From: Lentisphaeria bacterium
GTDB taxonomy: Bacteria; Verrucomicrobiota; Lentisphaeria; Victivallales; Victivallaceae
DNA length: 55,987 bases
Direction of reading: 5' to 3'
NCBI GenBank assembly: GCA_018265615.1
Contig: JABLYX010000027.1
Span: forward strand, 1 to 55,987
The translations under genes and the position numbers were made by a program. Positions 34,046 through 41,222 of the stretch are shown one piece after another. A model generated the notes under the pieces. That model was given only the letters and a program-made list of their open reading frames with translations. It was not told the DNA's origin and searched no databases. Position 1 is the stretch's first letter; every line of letters starts with the position of its first letter.

Positions 34046-35719
34046 TCAGCCGGCTGAACGTTCCGCGAGGATCTCGTTGACCCGGACGAGGGCCTTGTCG
34101 ATGTTCTCGCAGACGTTTGCGGGGCCGACTTCGCGGCTCACGCCGTATTTGTGGAACTGCCGGAACGGCTGCGGGCGGACGCCGGAGAGCACGAGCGGGA
34201 TATTCTCCTTCCTGCACCGGAGCGCGAAGTCCGAAATGACGTGCAGCCCGGTCGCATCGACCGTCGGCACATGGCGGAGCCGCAGCACGATGAGCTTCGG
34301 GCGGCTGCTGCGGAACACGCCGAGCGCCATCTCCTGGAACCGGTTCACCGCGCCGAAGAAGAACGGCCCCTGCACCTCGAATACCGCGACGCCGGCGGGG
34401 ATGTGCTTTTCGCGCGTGGCGTCCGGGTCCGGCGCGTCGCCGGTTTCGTCGTAATCGAGTTCGCTGCGGATGATCTTCACATCGGCGGAGAGCGCCATGC
34501 GCCGGATGAAGAGCAGCGCCGAGAGCAGCACGCCGACCTCCACCGCCGCGACGAGGTCCACCAGGACGGTCACGATGAAGGTGATGACCATCACGATCCA
34601 GTCGCTCTTCGGCCCCTTGAACATTCGCACGAAGACGTGGTATTCGCTCATGTTGATGCAGACCACGATCATGATTCCGGCCAGCGCCGCGAGCGGGATC
34701 AGCTTCGCCTGCGAACCGAGGACGAGGAGGATCGCGGTCAGAGTCGCGGCGTGGATGATCCCGGCGACGGGGGTGCGCGCGCCGCTGCGGATGTTCGTGG
34801 CGGTGCGCGCGATTGCGCCGGTGGCGGGGATTCCGCCGAAGAGGACCGAGCCGATGTTGCCGATCCCCTGGGCGATGAGCTCGGTGTCGGGGCGGTGGCG
34901 GTCGCCGGTCATGCCGTCCGCGACGGTCGCGCTGAGCAGCGATTCGATCGCGGCCAGCAGCGCGATGGTCATCGCGGGGGCGAAGAGCTGCGGCAGTTCG
35001 GCCCAGTGGAAGGACGGGAGCGACGGAGAGGGCAGGGCGCCCGGAAGCTTCCCGAACCGCATGCCGATCGTCTCCGCGTCGAGATGGAAGAGCGCCGCGG
35101 CGGCCGTTGCGGCGATCATGCCGATCAGCATGGCGGGCAGGCGGGGGAACAGCTTGCGGCAGCCGAGGATCAGTGCCGTCGTCCCGAGGCAGAGGCCGAG
35201 CGATTGCGGGTTGGTTTCCCCGAGATGGGCGAAGCAGAACTTCAGCTTTTCGATGAATTCGGCGGGAAGGTCGACGTTCAGCCCGAGGATATCCTTGAGC
35301 TGCGTCGAGAAGATCACGACCGCGATGCCCGAGGTGAAGCCGGTCACCACCGGAAACGGCACGAATTTGATGAGCGCCCCCATCCGGAAGAGCCCGAGCA
35401 GGATCAGGAAGAAACCCGCGAGCAGCGTGCTGACGGCCAGCCCCCCGAGCCCGTGCTGTGCGGTGATCGACGCGATGATGATGATGAACGCGCCGGTCGG
35501 CCCGCCGATCTGCACGCGGCACCCCCCGAAGAGCGAGATCAGGAAGCCCGCGACGATCGCCGTGTAGAGCCCGCGTTCCGGAGGCAGCCCGCTGGCGATG
35601 GAGAACGCCATCGCCAGCGGCAGGGCGACCACGCCGACGGTCAGGCCGGCGAAGAGGTCCGCGCGGAAGGTCTCACGATTGTAGGCTTTAAGGTCGGAAA
35701 AGAGAACGGGCCTGAACAT
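34046..35719 (-). CDS. SulP-family anion permease with STAS domain
   Basis: A 557-residue inner-membrane transporter of the SLC26/SulP family, which moves sulfate, bicarbonate or related anions. The N-terminus (DLKAYNRETFRADLFAGLTVGVVALPLAMAF) and GGCRVQIGGPTGAFIIIIASI are characteristic. About 11 hydrophobic segments follow, and the C-terminal STAS domain (about residues 440-555) contains LRHVPTVDATGLHVI. The ATG at 35719 is used; a GTG four codons earlier is an alternative. The gene has its own promoter and a terminator-like hairpin in its short leader. The transported ion cannot be stated. Confidence 0.9.
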   Translation of the reverse strand: MFRPVLFSDLKAYNRETFRADLFAGLTVGVVALPLAMAFSIASGLPPERGLYTAIVAGFLISLFGGCRVQIGGPTGAFIIIIASITAQHGLGGLAVSTLLAGFFLILLGLFRMGALIKFVPFPVVTGFTSGIAVVIFSTQLKDILGLNVDLPAEFIEKLKFCFAHLGETNPQSLGLCLGTTALILGCRKLFPRLPAMLIGMIAATAAAALFHLDAETIGMRFGKLPGALPSPSLPSFHWAELPQLFAPAMTIALLAAIESLLSATVADGMTGDRHRPDTELIAQGIGNIGSVLFGGIPATGAIARTATNIRSGARTPVAGIIHAATLTAILLVLGSQAKLIPLAALAGIMIVVCINMSEYHVFVRMFKGPKSDWIVMVITFIVTVLVDLVAAVEVGVLLSALLFIRRMALSADVKIIRSELDYDETGDAPDPDATREKHIPAGVAVFEVQGPFFFGAVNRFQEMALGVFRSSRPKLIVLRLRHVPTVDATGLHVISDFALRCRKENIPLVLSGVRPQPFRQFHKYGVSREVGPANVCENIDKALVRVNEILAERSAG

Positions 35720-35736
35720 TTTTACGCTCACTGTTG

Positions 35737-35769
35737 AAAAATGGCCGGGCCGGAATCCGTTCCGCCCGG
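35737..35769 (-). promoter_or_regulatory. Terminator-like hairpin in the SulP leader (candidate attenuator)
   Basis: On the minus strand CCGGGCGGAA pairs with TTCCGGCCCGG (one bulged base, 4-nt inner loop), then CCATTTTT. It lies between the SulP promoter and its start codon. It could attenuate SulP transcription or end read-through from the MFS gene upstream. Confidence 0.5.
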
Positions 35770-35793
35770 ACGATTGATGAAAACGGGATGCAT

Positions 35794-35822
35794 ACTATAC
35801 AGCCTTTTCCGCTGTTTTTCAA
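35794..35822 (-). promoter_or_regulatory. Predicted promoter of the SulP gene
   Basis: On the minus strand TTGAAA, 17-bp spacer, TATAGT, giving a leader of about 70 nt. Confidence 0.6.
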
Positions 35823-35842
35823 CCCGTTTCGAGCAGAGAATG

Positions 35843-38278
35843 TCAGGGAGGTGTGGGGAGCGGGCGGGTTTGGCCGAGCAGCGCCCGGGCCGAGATCAGG
35901 ATCGCGAGCAGCAGGAGCCGGGGTTCCCCGTCGAAAGCGTTGTACTTGAGCTGCGCCCAGAGCCGGAGCTGGGCGGTCAGGTTCACGGCGAGGTAGTCGT
36001 GCCCGTTCAGGATCGCGTCGCGCATGCGGCTGCCGGGGATGAACCGCTCGGCGACGAGCTGTTCGTCCGGCGCGCCGTCCGACTCGGGAACGATGAGGAA
36101 GAGCTTCAGCTCCGCGGCGAGGAGAGTGCTTGCGGCGGCGAGGAACTTTTCTTCGTCGCAGAGCTCCATGAGCCGGTTGAAAGCGGGCTTCCACGCGGCC
36201 TTCGGCGGCCAGAGCGGGGTGGAGAGCAGATGCTTGAGCTCCCTTTCGAGCTCGGAGCCCGGAAGCTTCTCCTCCGCTTCAAAGCGCGGATGCGCCTGCG
36301 TCCGGTCGGGCAGCAGCGTGCGGACCAGCGCGATCAGGCACTGGATGCGGCAGATCCGGTAGCTCTCCTCCTCGAAAACCGGCAGGATCACGGCGGCGTC
36401 GCTCCAGTCGCCGGTTTTGCTGAGCGCTTCGGCGGCGAGCGGCCGGAGCTCGCGCCGCGCGGGGTCCGCGATGACATCGCGCAGCGCCGGGGCCGCCGCT
36501 TCGTCGCCGATGAGCCCGAGCGCGAACACCGAAGACTGGGCGAGCGCGAGATCCTCCGAACCGAGCTTGCCGAGCAGGGGCGGGACCGCCTGCCGGGTCC
36601 CGAGCCGTCCGAGCGTGCGCGCTGCCATCGACTGCATGCCGAGCTCCGGGATGTCCAGCAGGCGGATCACCTCTTCGAGCAGGAGCGGGTCGGCGGCCTT
36701 TTCGCTGTTGCGCGACAGCGACAGCAGCGCGCCGTCGCGCACGCGGCTCGACGGGTTCCACAGCGACTGCAGGATTTCCCCCGCCACGAGGTTTCCGGCC
36801 GTATGGTTCAGCATGTCTACGCGGCCGCCCTCGGACATCGGCTGCGAGAGCAGATTCGCCTGGTAGACCGCCCGGATCGGATTCTGCGACAGCAGCGTGC
36901 GGACCATGTTCCCGGTCGGGGCCGCGCCGTCTTCATGGAAGTTCTTCAGCAGCAGGATGCTGCTGAAATAGCCGACCATCGAGAGCAGTGCAAGCACGTT
37001 GAACGGCGACAGCGGGCAGTTGATGACCCAGCTCTGGTTTGCGAAGAAGTTGTAGAGGTATCCCGACACCGAGCCGGTCAGCACGCCGCACATCCCGACG
37101 ATCGAGAAGAAGAGGCCGATCGCGATGCTCTGGATCCGCTTGTTGCCGAGCGAGGTCAGCAGCGACGACTGTGACGAGGCGATCCCCATGTTTACGAAGC
37201 CGCCGAGGATGAAGACCGGCAGCGCGCCGAAGACGCCGGGCGGCAGCTCGGGGGGCGCCGCGCCGAGAAGCGAATATGCCCCGTTCACGATCCAGCCGCC
37301 GAGTTCGTCAAGGATCCCGTTGAGCGGCAGCAGGATGCCCCAGAGGATGAACTCGACCCCCTTGAGCACGCTGCACAGGATCAGCACCGGCTTGCGGCCG
37401 TATTTCGAGCCGACCACGCGGAAAAAATAGCCCGAGAGGAACGCGACGAGCGCCGACACCGCGAGCATGATCTGGATGGTCATCATCGAGAAGTTCATGC
37501 CGTCCTGCGCCTGCAGGTAGACGAAGATGAAGCCGGTCGAGAGCCAGGCGAAGAGCGACTGGCAGCTGAAGAACACGGTGAGGATGCGGTATTCGCGGTT
37601 CACCCACGTCTCCCGGACGAGCGAGAGGAAACCGGTGCCGGGGCGCGGTGCGGGGTCCGGGTCCGCCGCGCCGGCGAACGCGAAGGTCGAGAGGATCCCG
37701 AACGTGATCCCGATCAGGAGCACGATCACGTAGGTTCCGGAGGAGTCGCGCCCGAGCAGGTCGACCAGCTTGCCGAGGCAGACGCCGCCGATCATCGTCG
37801 TGATTCCGGCGAAGCCCGTGCGGCGGCTCCAGAAGGCCGCGCTCTCGCGCCGCGGCACAAGCTCCCCGAGCCAGCCGAGGTTCGTCGACGACGGAAGCTG
37901 CGTGAAGATCTGGATCGACGCGAAAATCGATACGAAGATCACGAACCCCGTTTCCTCCGGCAGCCGGAACCAGCACGTGACCAGCGCGACCAGCCCGAGG
38001 TAAAGCAGATAGGAGGCCAGCGAGCAGACGAACCAGAACCGCTTGCGGTGGAAATACCTCCGCTGCAGGAACGCTCCGAAGATCTGCATCGGCGGGAACA
38101 GCAGCGGCAGCGACATCACGATGCCGATCTGCGGGTTCGTGAGGCGGATCGAACGCAGCAGCCCCGTGAAAATCGCGCCGGAGCTCACCGCCGTGAAGAC
38201 GCTCAGCAGCACTGCCGAAAGGATCGAGAGATTCATGCCGCGCCTTACGATGCGCGGCGACAGCACCGGTTCGTCCAT
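35843..38278 (-). CDS. MFS transporter fused to HEAT-like repeats
   Basis: An 811-residue protein. Residues about 15-490 form a 12-helix major-facilitator-like transporter (LTNPQIGIVMSLPLLFPPMQIFG; VGSKYGRKPVLI between the halves). Residues about 510-811 are soluble and helical, with HEAT/armadillo-type repeats (RVRDGALLSLSRNSEKAADPLLLEEVIRLL; GMQSMAARTLGRLGTRQAVPPLLGKLG; ALAQSSVFALGLIGDEAAAPALRDVI). The repeat domain probably lies in the cytoplasm and binds a partner. The start follows GGGGGAG; codons further upstream lack a ribosome site. Substrate unknown. Confidence 0.8.
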   Translation of the reverse strand: MDEPVLSPRIVRRGMNLSILSAVLLSVFTAVSSGAIFTGLLRSIRLTNPQIGIVMSLPLLFPPMQIFGAFLQRRYFHRKRFWFVCSLASYLLYLGLVALVTCWFRLPEETGFVIFVSIFASIQIFTQLPSSTNLGWLGELVPRRESAAFWSRRTGFAGITTMIGGVCLGKLVDLLGRDSSGTYVIVLLIGITFGILSTFAFAGAADPDPAPRPGTGFLSLVRETWVNREYRILTVFFSCQSLFAWLSTGFIFVYLQAQDGMNFSMMTIQIMLAVSALVAFLSGYFFRVVGSKYGRKPVLILCSVLKGVEFILWGILLPLNGILDELGGWIVNGAYSLLGAAPPELPPGVFGALPVFILGGFVNMGIASSQSSLLTSLGNKRIQSIAIGLFFSIVGMCGVLTGSVSGYLYNFFANQSWVINCPLSPFNVLALLSMVGYFSSILLLKNFHEDGAAPTGNMVRTLLSQNPIRAVYQANLLSQPMSEGGRVDMLNHTAGNLVAGEILQSLWNPSSRVRDGALLSLSRNSEKAADPLLLEEVIRLLDIPELGMQSMAARTLGRLGTRQAVPPLLGKLGSEDLALAQSSVFALGLIGDEAAAPALRDVIADPARRELRPLAAEALSKTGDWSDAAVILPVFEEESYRICRIQCLIALVRTLLPDRTQAHPRFEAEEKLPGSELERELKHLLSTPLWPPKAAWKPAFNRLMELCDEEKFLAAASTLLAAELKLFLIVPESDGAPDEQLVAERFIPGSRMRDAILNGHDYLAVNLTAQLRLWAQLKYNAFDGEPRLLLLAILISARALLGQTRPLPTPP

Positions 38279-38313
38279 CCTGACACTCCCCCGTGAAATT
38301 GGCCGTTGACGGA

Positions 38314-38341
38314 AATATAAGCCCGATGTGCGCGGATTCAA
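38314..38341 (-). promoter_or_regulatory. Predicted promoter of the MFS-HEAT gene
   Basis: On the minus strand TTGAAT, 16-bp spacer, TATATT, 36 bp before the start codon. Confidence 0.55.
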
Positions 38342-38350
38342 GGGCAAAAG

Positions 38351-38384
38351 AAGAAACCCCGGCACTATTTTGACACAGTGCCGG
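38351..38384 (-). terminator. Rho-independent terminator of the TIM-barrel gene
   Basis: On the minus strand an 8-bp stem CCGGCACT / AGTGCCGG with a 10-nt loop, followed by GGTTTCTTCTTTT. It separates the isomerase gene from the MFS-HEAT promoter. Confidence 0.7.
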
Positions 38385-38405
38385 AGCTTCCGCCGCCGGA
38401 GCGGA

Positions 38406-39167
38406 TTACTTCACGAAGTTTTCCACGATGTAGCGGAGGCTGTCTTCGAGCGATTCGAACGGGTCCTTCAGGCAGACGTCCTGCTCGACGATGAAGTACT
38501 CCACGCCGCCCGCTTCGCCGGCCGGGATGATCGACTTCCAGTCGAGGTTGCCGGAGCCGATCGGGAACATCGCGCGCTGGCGGTCGTGGATGCCGTAGTC
38601 CTTCAGGTGCAGCAGCGGCATGCGCCCGGCGAGCTTTTTGACCCAGCAGGCCGGATTCTGGCCGCCGGCCTGCACCCAGAAGGTGTCGATCTCGCCCTTC
38701 AGCGCGGGGGCGTTGTCGTAGATGAGGTCGAGAATCAGGCTGCCGTCCTCCATGCGCATGAATTCGATGTCGTGGTTGTGGTAGCAGAGCACCTTGCCGG
38801 CGGCAGCCATCTTTTCGGCCGCCGCGTTGATCTTGTGCGCGAGATCGACCGCTTCGGCGCGATTCGCCGGGATGATGTGCGGCCACGGGTAGGCCGTATA
38901 TTTGCAGTTCAGCCTGTCGAGCCGCTCAATGACGCGGTCGGTCTCTTCGACGATCATCTGGCCGCCCTCGTGGGTCGCGCAGATGTCGAGGCCGAGGTCC
39001 CCGCAGATCCGGACCAGCTCCTTCTCATCGATCGGCCCCATGCCGGAAACCTGCACCGCGTCGTAGCCCATCTTCTTGACCTTCTTCAGCGACTCGAAGA
39101 TCATGGGTTCGGTTTTCAGGTAATCCCGGAGCGTGTAAAGCTGGGCGGCGATCTGGTGCTTCTTCAT
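38406..39167 (-). CDS. Sugar phosphate isomerase/epimerase-type TIM barrel protein
   Basis: A 253-residue cytoplasmic protein of the xylose isomerase-like TIM-barrel family (AP endonuclease family 2 fold). Metal-ligand type motifs are in order: CATHEGG, VLCYHNHDIEF, PLLHLKDYG and FIVEQDV. Such enzymes act on inositol or keto-sugar derivatives; the exact reaction is not evident. The start at 39167 follows AAGGAG, while 38 further in-frame codons upstream overlap the promoter. It is divergent from a LacI regulator with an operator-like palindrome about 70 bp from its own promoter. Confidence 0.87.
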   Translation of the reverse strand: MKKHQIAAQLYTLRDYLKTEPMIFESLKKVKKMGYDAVQVSGMGPIDEKELVRICGDLGLDICATHEGGQMIVEETDRVIERLDRLNCKYTAYPWPHIIPANRAEAVDLAHKINAAAEKMAAAGKVLCYHNHDIEFMRMEDGSLILDLIYDNAPALKGEIDTFWVQAGGQNPACWVKKLAGRMPLLHLKDYGIHDRQRAMFPIGSGNLDWKSIIPAGEAGGVEYFIVEQDVCLKDPFESLEDSLRYIVENFVK

Positions 39168-39206
39168 GACGGCATACTCCTTGTTTGCAGAATGGTTCGA
39201 TGCTTC

Positions 39207-39235
39207 AATATATTCCCGGTCGCCTCCGAAGTCAA
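39207..39235 (-). promoter_or_regulatory. Predicted promoter of the TIM-barrel gene
   Basis: On the minus strand TTGACT, 17-bp spacer, TATATT. Confidence 0.6.
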
Positions 39236-39274
39236 GCCGTTCCGGTTTTTTTCGCATTTTTCCCGCTTTCCCTC

Positions 39275-39303
39275 TTGACATCGGCGGCGAAGTCCGGTAT
39301 AAT
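39275..39303 (+). promoter_or_regulatory. Consensus sigma70 promoter of the LacI regulator
   Basis: TTGACA, 17-bp spacer, TATAAT: a perfect match to consensus, immediately followed by a 16-bp palindrome. Confidence 0.75.
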
Positions 39304-39305
39304 AT

Positions 39306-39321
39306 AACTAACCGGTTAGTT
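39306..39321. promoter_or_regulatory. LacI-family operator
   Basis: AACTAACCGGTTAGTT, a perfect 16-bp palindrome with central CG, two bases after the -10 box. It covers the expected transcription start and so would block initiation when bound; autorepression by the downstream LacI protein is likely. Confidence 0.75.
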
Positions 39322-39342
39322 TATGAATTATGAAAGGTCGGT

Positions 39343-40398
39343 ATGAATAAGGTACGGTTGAGCGATATCGCTGCCGCGGCGGGAGTGTCGAAGGTGACGG
39401 CGTCGAAGGTGCTGAATCCGAGCTCGGGGAACAACACGAAAGTCAGCGCCGCGACGCGCGAACGCATCCTGAATGTCGCTTCGCGGCTCGGCTACCGGGT
39501 CAACATCGCGGCGAGCCTGCTTGCGGGCGGGCGCAGCCGGCTGCTCGGCGTGCTGATCGACGCGCACACCTCCCCGACCGAGTTTCAGCGCGTGGCGTAT
39601 GCCGAAGAGGCGGCGGGCGCGCTCGGGTACCGCTTCATGGTCGGCCAGTGCAAGGCGGATATGGAGAACATCCGCGCGTACATCGACGATTTTTCCGGGC
39701 GCGGGATCGACGGGGTCATCATCCATTCGAATTCATTTCCGGATATGAACCGCGAGATCGTCGAGTATTCGAAACGGATTCCGCACGTGCTCTTCTACGA
39801 CCGCCCGCTCTGCGACGACGGGAGCTGCAGCTATGTGAACATCGACCTCGCGGCCGGAACCCGCGCTGTTGTGGATCACCTGGCGGCGCAGGGGAGGCGG
39901 AGGATCGCCTGCTTCGCGCCGTACGAGCGCTTCCGGCACGGGAAGTATCCGTCGTTCCTGGCGCGGGAACGCGGCTACGCGGAGGGGATGAAAGCGCACG
40001 GGCTCGCTTTCGACCCGGCATTCGCGGAGCGGTATGTGTTCGAACGGCGCCTCCCGGTTCCGGAGCTGATCGGGCTCGCGAAGCGCTTCATCCGCGAGGA
40101 GAAGCCCGATGCGATCCTCGCCCGGAACGACGACGTCGCGGCCGTCGTGCTGCGCGCGATGCTCGAAATGGGGATGAGGTGTCCGGACGACATCGCCGTG
40201 GCGGGATACGACAACGTCGCGTTCTGCCAGTACCTCTACCCCTCGCTGACGACGGTGGACGACCGCCTCGCCGCGGTCTCCGAAGAGGCGGTGCGGATCC
40301 TCGCCGCCCGCATCGAGGACGGCGGCGGCGAACCGGTCCGCCGCACCTTCACCCCGGAGCTGGTCGTCCGCGAATCCACCGCCGGCCGCAGGGATTGA
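39343..40398 (+). CDS. LacI-family transcriptional regulator
   Basis: A 351-residue regulator. The helix-turn-helix VRLSDIAAAAGVSKVTASKVL opens the protein, with an unusual NPSSGNNTKVS stretch before RERILNVASRLGYRVN. The sensor domain has LLGVLIDAHTSPTEFQ, GVIIHSNSFPDM, LFYDRPL and IAVAGYDNVAFCQYLYPSLTTVD. A pseudopilin and a GH50-like hydrolase follow on the same strand at 55 and 22 bp gaps, making a regulator-pseudopilin-hydrolase cassette. The TIM-barrel gene on the other side may belong to the same regulon. Ligand unknown, probably a sugar. Confidence 0.92.
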   Translation: MNKVRLSDIAAAAGVSKVTASKVLNPSSGNNTKVSAATRERILNVASRLGYRVNIAASLLAGGRSRLLGVLIDAHTSPTEFQRVAYAEEAAGALGYRFMVGQCKADMENIRAYIDDFSGRGIDGVIIHSNSFPDMNREIVEYSKRIPHVLFYDRPLCDDGSCSYVNIDLAAGTRAVVDHLAAQGRRRIACFAPYERFRHGKYPSFLARERGYAEGMKAHGLAFDPAFAERYVFERRLPVPELIGLAKRFIREEKPDAILARNDDVAAVVLRAMLEMGMRCPDDIAVAGYDNVAFCQYLYPSLTTVDDRLAAVSEEAVRILAARIEDGGGEPVRRTFTPELVVRESTAGRRD

Positions 40399-40453
40399 GT
40401 TGTATAACGGAAAAATCCAGCCGCGAAGGCTGCAAAACAAAAGGAGCTGCATT

Positions 40454-41200
40454 ATGACGCTGCCGATCCGTAAACGCCGTATCCTGCGCATCATACATTC
40501 AGGATTCACATTAATTGAATTGCTTGTGGTGATTGCGATTATCGCGATCCTCGCCTCGATGCTGCTGCCGGCTCTGAACCAGGCGCGGGAACGGGCGCGC
40601 GCAGGTAACTGCATTTCGAACCTGAAGCAGTTCATGCAGGCCCAGCAGCTTTATGCCGACGCCAACAGGGACATGATGATCCGGGTTGCGGGCAAGACGT
40701 CGGAGAACTTCGTGAAGATGCTTGGCGTGGGGTTCAAATACGGGGGGCCTCTTCCCCGGAAAGTCATGTGCTGCCCTTCCGCCGTGTTGACGGCGACAGA
40801 GGATGACGACAATCTGCTGATCTACTACTCCACCTACGGCATGTTGAGCGAGATGAACGCCGCGTTGCGGGAGTCGGCGGGGGATTTCTTCTGGAACAGG
40901 GAGAGCTGGTCCCTCTACCTGACCGGAAAAATCCGGCATCCGTCCAGGACGTTTCTCGCGGCGGATGCCATATCGGATGCCCCGAGTTCCGATGCGCGCG
41001 GCGGTTTCTGGAAGTGGACCTGGTATGTGGTCACGAGCGGCAGCCCGAGCTACGGGATTTTCGCCCGGCATTCAAACCGGGCGAACGGCGGTTTTGCAGA
41101 CGGACACGCCGGGAGCATGGACGGCGGTGCGATGCGCAGCTCCGCGCTGAATGTGACCAGTTTTTTCGATTCGTCCCGGATCCCGAAGAATACCCTGTAA
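40454..41200 (+). CDS. Pseudopilin-like protein
   Basis: A 248-residue pseudopilin homologue. After a basic N-terminus (RKRRILRIIHSG), FTLIELL begins at residue 18. This is the only one of seven here with the canonical Gly before the cleavage site. The cysteine of CISNLKQFM, MCCP and GGFADGHAGSMDG keep the shared pattern. The ATG at 40454 has AAGGAG seven bases upstream. It lies between a LacI regulator and a secreted hydrolase, 22 bp before the latter. Confidence 0.87.
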   Translation: MTLPIRKRRILRIIHSGFTLIELLVVIAIIAILASMLLPALNQARERARAGNCISNLKQFMQAQQLYADANRDMMIRVAGKTSENFVKMLGVGFKYGGPLPRKVMCCPSAVLTATEDDDNLLIYYSTYGMLSEMNAALRESAGDFFWNRESWSLYLTGKIRHPSRTFLAADAISDAPSSDARGGFWKWTWYVVTSGSPSYGIFARHSNRANGGFADGHAGSMDGGAMRSSALNVTSFFDSSRIPKNTL

Positions 41201-41222
41201 CACCACAGTCAGGAGAATAACG

